NCBI RefSeq assembly: GCF_029714405.1
Contig: NZ_CP121650.1
Span: forward strand, 7,135,001 to 7,199,000
Origin: Bradyrhizobium sp. CB82
Lineage (GTDB): Bacteria; Pseudomonadota; Alphaproteobacteria; Rhizobiales; Xanthobacteraceae
DNA: 64,000 bases
Direction: 5' to 3'
The notes under the pieces are model-generated. The model saw only the letters and a list, made by a program, of their open reading frames with translations. It had not been told where the DNA came from and did not search any database. Position 1 is the first letter of the stretch, and each line of letters opens with the position of its first letter. The translations under genes and the position numbers were made by a program. Of this stretch, positions 61,580 through 64,000 are shown piece after piece.

Positions 61580-63724
61580 ATGCGAGGGATCGGCAGGCGG
61601 GACATCGTTGCGGCGGTCGCGATCGCGCTGCTCGCAGGCGCCGTCTTCTCCTCGCCGCCTCTCAATACGCTGCAAGGACTTTCGCTCGACATCTTGACGG
61701 CTCTGCGCGCCAAGCTGTTCGGTGATCGTCGCGATGGAGCCGTCTCGCCCGTCGTCGTCATCGCCATTGATGACGAAACCTATCACACGCCGCCGTTCAA
61801 GGGCTCGCCAACGCAGACCTGGACGCGCGAGATCGCGCGTGTGCTAACCGCCGTGGTCGATGGCGGGGCCAAGGTGGTCGGCTTCGACGTCATCTTTCAA
61901 AGCTCGATCGAACAATCGGAGATTCCCTTTGGTGATGCGCCGCTCGGCGCGCGCATGAGGGGTTTTGACCGCGATTTTCTTCGCGTTTTGCGTCAGCAGT
62001 CCGATGCCGGAAAGCTGGTGCTCGGCCAGATCCTGAGCAAGGTCCAGCCGGAAGTTCCCGATCGCGCGCAGCAATTGGCGGTACGCAACAATATTCACGC
62101 GCTCAACGTCAACACCGATCTCGACGACGTCATCCGGCGAGTACCCCTAGCGTTCACGGTCGACGGCAAACGAGTGCCCGGCATGGCCGTCGAGCTAGCC
62201 TCGCGCGCGCTCGGCACGACACTGGAGCTTGCGCCGGACGGCACAGCGAAATTTGCGGGTTATGCGATCCCGAGCGCCGTGCCGAACACGCTCACCCTCA
62301 ACTTCCGTGGCGCCGGCGGCGATGTCCCGACGTTTTCGTTCGCGGACTTGCGCGCCTGCGTCGAGAAGGGCGACAGCGAGTTCTTCCGCCGCGCCTTCGA
62401 CGGCAAGGTGGTGATCCTCGGCACTGTTCTTAATTCCGAAGACCGCAAGCTGACGTCGATGCGATTGTCGCGCAGGTTCGACGGTGCACCCGCGCCGCGA
62501 TGTGCCCTGCCCGCTTCATCGCCGCCGGCGCCAGCGTCGCTTGGCTTGATCGCCGGCGTTTTCGTGCATGCAACCGCGGTGCGAAACCTGATGGAACGCG
62601 ATGCGGTGACGGAGCTTGACTTTCCGCTGCGGAGCATCGTGGCGATCTTCTTCGCAACGATCGTCGCATTCGCGGCGTGCCTGCTCGTGCCGACGGCGGC
62701 GTTCCTTTCCTATCTCGCACTGAGCGTACTCTACACCGCCTGCGCCGTGAGCCTGTTCGTACGTGGATTGGCGCTTCCGCTCACGGAGCCGGTACTGGCT
62801 GGCCTTGCCGCCGCCGCCATAATGATCGGCTACCGTTTTGTGATCGCCGACCGCGATGAGCGTTTCCTGCGCAGGAGCTTTGCGTTCTACCTCGCTCCGC
62901 AGGTCATCGAGGGTATGGTGGCCTCCGGCAGGATGCCGGCGCTCGGCGGCGAGATGCGCAACGTCACCGTGTTTTTCTCGGACCTCGCCGGGTTCTCCTC
63001 GATCGCCGAAAAGATGACGCCGGGCGAGTTGGTCGCGCTGATGAACGAGTATCTTTCCGCCATGACCGACGTCATCGAAAGCCATGGCGGCTACGTCGAC
63101 AAATATATCGGCGATTCCATCGTGGCCGTGTTCGGCGCCCCGGTCGCCGATCCCGATCACGCGTGCAGTGCCGTCCGCGCGTCGCTTGCCTGCAACGCAC
63201 GGCTCGACGAGCTCAACCGCAGCCACGTCGCCTTCGAAAGCCTTGCGCACCGGATCGGCCTCAACACCGGCGAGGCCGTGGTCGGCAATATCGGCTCGCG
63301 CCGCCGCTTCAACTACACCGTGATGAGCGACACCGTGAACGTCGCCTCGCGCCTCGAAGGCGCCAACAGGTATTTCGCGACCTCGATCATGGCGTCCGAA
63401 ACGACGGTCGCGCAGACCGCCGACGTCTTTGCCTGGCGCGAGCTCGATGCCATCAGGGTCAAGGGGCGCGATGAGCCGATCAAGGTTTACGAGCCGCTTG
63501 CGGAGCGAGGCGCGAAGACGGTGGAACAGATAAAGGCACTCGCAGCCTACGCCGAGGGGTTGAAGTGCTGGCGGGCACGTGAGTTTGCTGAGGCGACTGA
63601 ATGGTTCGGTCGCGTGGCGGCGATTGATCAGCCGTCCGCGCTGTTCGAGAAGCGGGCGAGCGAACTTGCGTTCAATCCGCCTCCAGCGGATTGGACGCCG
63701 ATCAACACGCTGGAAGCAAAATAG
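61580..63724 (+). CDS. CHASE2-domain class III adenylate cyclase
   Basis: A 714-residue membrane cyclase. One N-terminal helix (IVAAVAIALLAGAVF) leads to a periplasmic CHASE2 domain (~residues 35-330: VVVIAIDDETYHTPPF, KVVGFDVIFQ, KVVILGTVLNSEDR). Three helices follow (~345-430). The catalytic domain (~455-640) has the metal motif VTVFFSDLAGFSSIAEKM, YVDKYIGDSIVAVFGAP, and NYTVMSDTVNVASRLEGANR with the transition-state N and R. All essential residues seem present, so it should make cAMP. The last ~70 residues are TPR-like (LAAYAEGLKCWRAREFAEAT). ATG 61580 follows a GTG; either works. Confidence 0.93.
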   Translation: MRGIGRRDIVAAVAIALLAGAVFSSPPLNTLQGLSLDILTALRAKLFGDRRDGAVSPVVVIAIDDETYHTPPFKGSPTQTWTREIARVLTAVVDGGAKVVGFDVIFQSSIEQSEIPFGDAPLGARMRGFDRDFLRVLRQQSDAGKLVLGQILSKVQPEVPDRAQQLAVRNNIHALNVNTDLDDVIRRVPLAFTVDGKRVPGMAVELASRALGTTLELAPDGTAKFAGYAIPSAVPNTLTLNFRGAGGDVPTFSFADLRACVEKGDSEFFRRAFDGKVVILGTVLNSEDRKLTSMRLSRRFDGAPAPRCALPASSPPAPASLGLIAGVFVHATAVRNLMERDAVTELDFPLRSIVAIFFATIVAFAACLLVPTAAFLSYLALSVLYTACAVSLFVRGLALPLTEPVLAGLAAAAIMIGYRFVIADRDERFLRRSFAFYLAPQVIEGMVASGRMPALGGEMRNVTVFFSDLAGFSSIAEKMTPGELVALMNEYLSAMTDVIESHGGYVDKYIGDSIVAVFGAPVADPDHACSAVRASLACNARLDELNRSHVAFESLAHRIGLNTGEAVVGNIGSRRRFNYTVMSDTVNVASRLEGANRYFATSIMASETTVAQTADVFAWRELDAIRVKGRDEPIKVYEPLAERGAKTVEQIKALAAYAEGLKCWRAREFAEATEWFGRVAAIDQPSALFEKRASELAFNPPPADWTPINTLEAK

Positions 63725-63846
63725 CAGCCTTGTAAGACTGATCGGCAACCATGCCCGTCGCGCTGCATCAGCGACCAGCCATCCAGCTGCGCGCAAACAA
63801 TCGGCTAAGCGACATAAACTCCGGGAACAGCAGGAGCTCCCAGCGC

Positions 63847-63881
63847 GGGCCTCCGGTCACAACCCGGAGAGCCCTCTTTTT
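63847..63881 (+). terminator. Rho-independent terminator after the cyclase operon
   Basis: GGGCCTCCGG (63847-63856) pairs with CCGGAGAGCCC (63864-63874) with one bulged A and a seven-base loop, followed directly by TCTTTTT. It lies ~120 bases after the cyclase stop on the plus strand. Confidence 0.85.
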
Positions 63882-64000
63882 CGGGCACGTGACATGGCGT
63901 AGTCTGCAAAGAGCTGCCCCTTCAATGGGACGGGCCGACGTCGCCAGTTGACAGAACGGGCAGCGATCAGGCCATCGGCAGGCATCGCAGTCTGAAAGCA

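Noticed and set aside
63579..63951. Short plus-strand frames overlapping and following the cyclase end
   Set aside because: They overlap the true gene or its terminator, lack ribosome sites and have Arg/Ala-rich composition typical of shadows.

Overview
The window reads as chromosomal DNA of a high-GC alphaproteobacterium, most likely Bradyrhizobium or a close relative. This is inferred from gene style: ExoP/ExoY/ExoF-like polysaccharide genes, BTLCP (DUF920) cysteine proteinase, Sel1-repeat proteins, a CHASE2 adenylate cyclase, a GrlR-like protein and many small secreted proteins with Ala/Arg/Pro-rich tails. No rRNA, tRNA, CRISPR array, insertion sequence or phage gene was seen.

Region 1 (1-24.3 kb) is a glycan and type I secretion block. 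It holds the end of a PhyH dioxygenase, a polysaccharide pyruvyl transferase, and a small protein sharing a Y-P-D-V repeat with its neighbour. That neighbour is a 1322-residue protein joining a WbsX/GH99-like domain, a GT4 and a GT2. A translationally coupled ABC exporter / HlyD-type adaptor / Sel1-repeat operon follows, then a divergent set of three glycosyltransferases and a methyltransferase. Next come a glycine-rich RTX-like protein (the likely export substrate, with its own terminator) and a polyprenyl-phosphate sugar transferase.

Region 2 (24.3-46.5 kb) is the exopolysaccharide assembly and export region. It has an orphan ParA-like ATPase, a solute-binding protein, a Wzc/ExoP-type copolymerase with BY-kinase plus two coupled downstream genes, an O-antigen ligase/polymerase, a Wza/ExoF-type lipoprotein, and a second divergent polymerase-like membrane protein. 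A BTLCP proteinase, a metallophosphatase, UDP-glucose 4-epimerase and a crowd of small secreted or single-TM proteins are interleaved. Two of these small proteins (57 and 51 residues) are short enough to be missed by length-filtered gene calling.

Region 3 (46.5-50.6 kb) holds a small HTH protein, a CSS-EAL c-di-GMP phosphodiesterase, a VanZ-like protein, a 16-bp tandem repeat array and a CHRD-domain protein.

Region 4 (50.6-57.6 kb) is a five-gene RbsABC-type sugar-uptake operon. One permease is fused to a C-terminal beta-propeller of the strictosidine-synthase/SMP-30 class, and a second free propeller is encoded next to it. Region 5 (57.8-64 kb) has a GrlR-like protein, two decayed genes (a sensor-domain fragment and a formylglycine-generating-enzyme-like gene), an AraC regulator, and a secreted protein paired with a CHASE2 adenylate cyclase ending in a clear terminator.

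Together the genes describe lipid-linked repeat assembly (sugar transferase, glycosyltransferases, epimerase, pyruvyl transferase), polymerisation (two Wzy/WaaL-like proteins), export (Wzc/Wza) and a type I-secreted matrix-like protein. The most unusual items are the permease-propeller fusion operon, the shared Y-P-D-V repeat, the duplicated hairpin element at about 26.1 and 46.8 kb, the weak paralogue pair flanking the export genes, and the hidden small membrane proteins.
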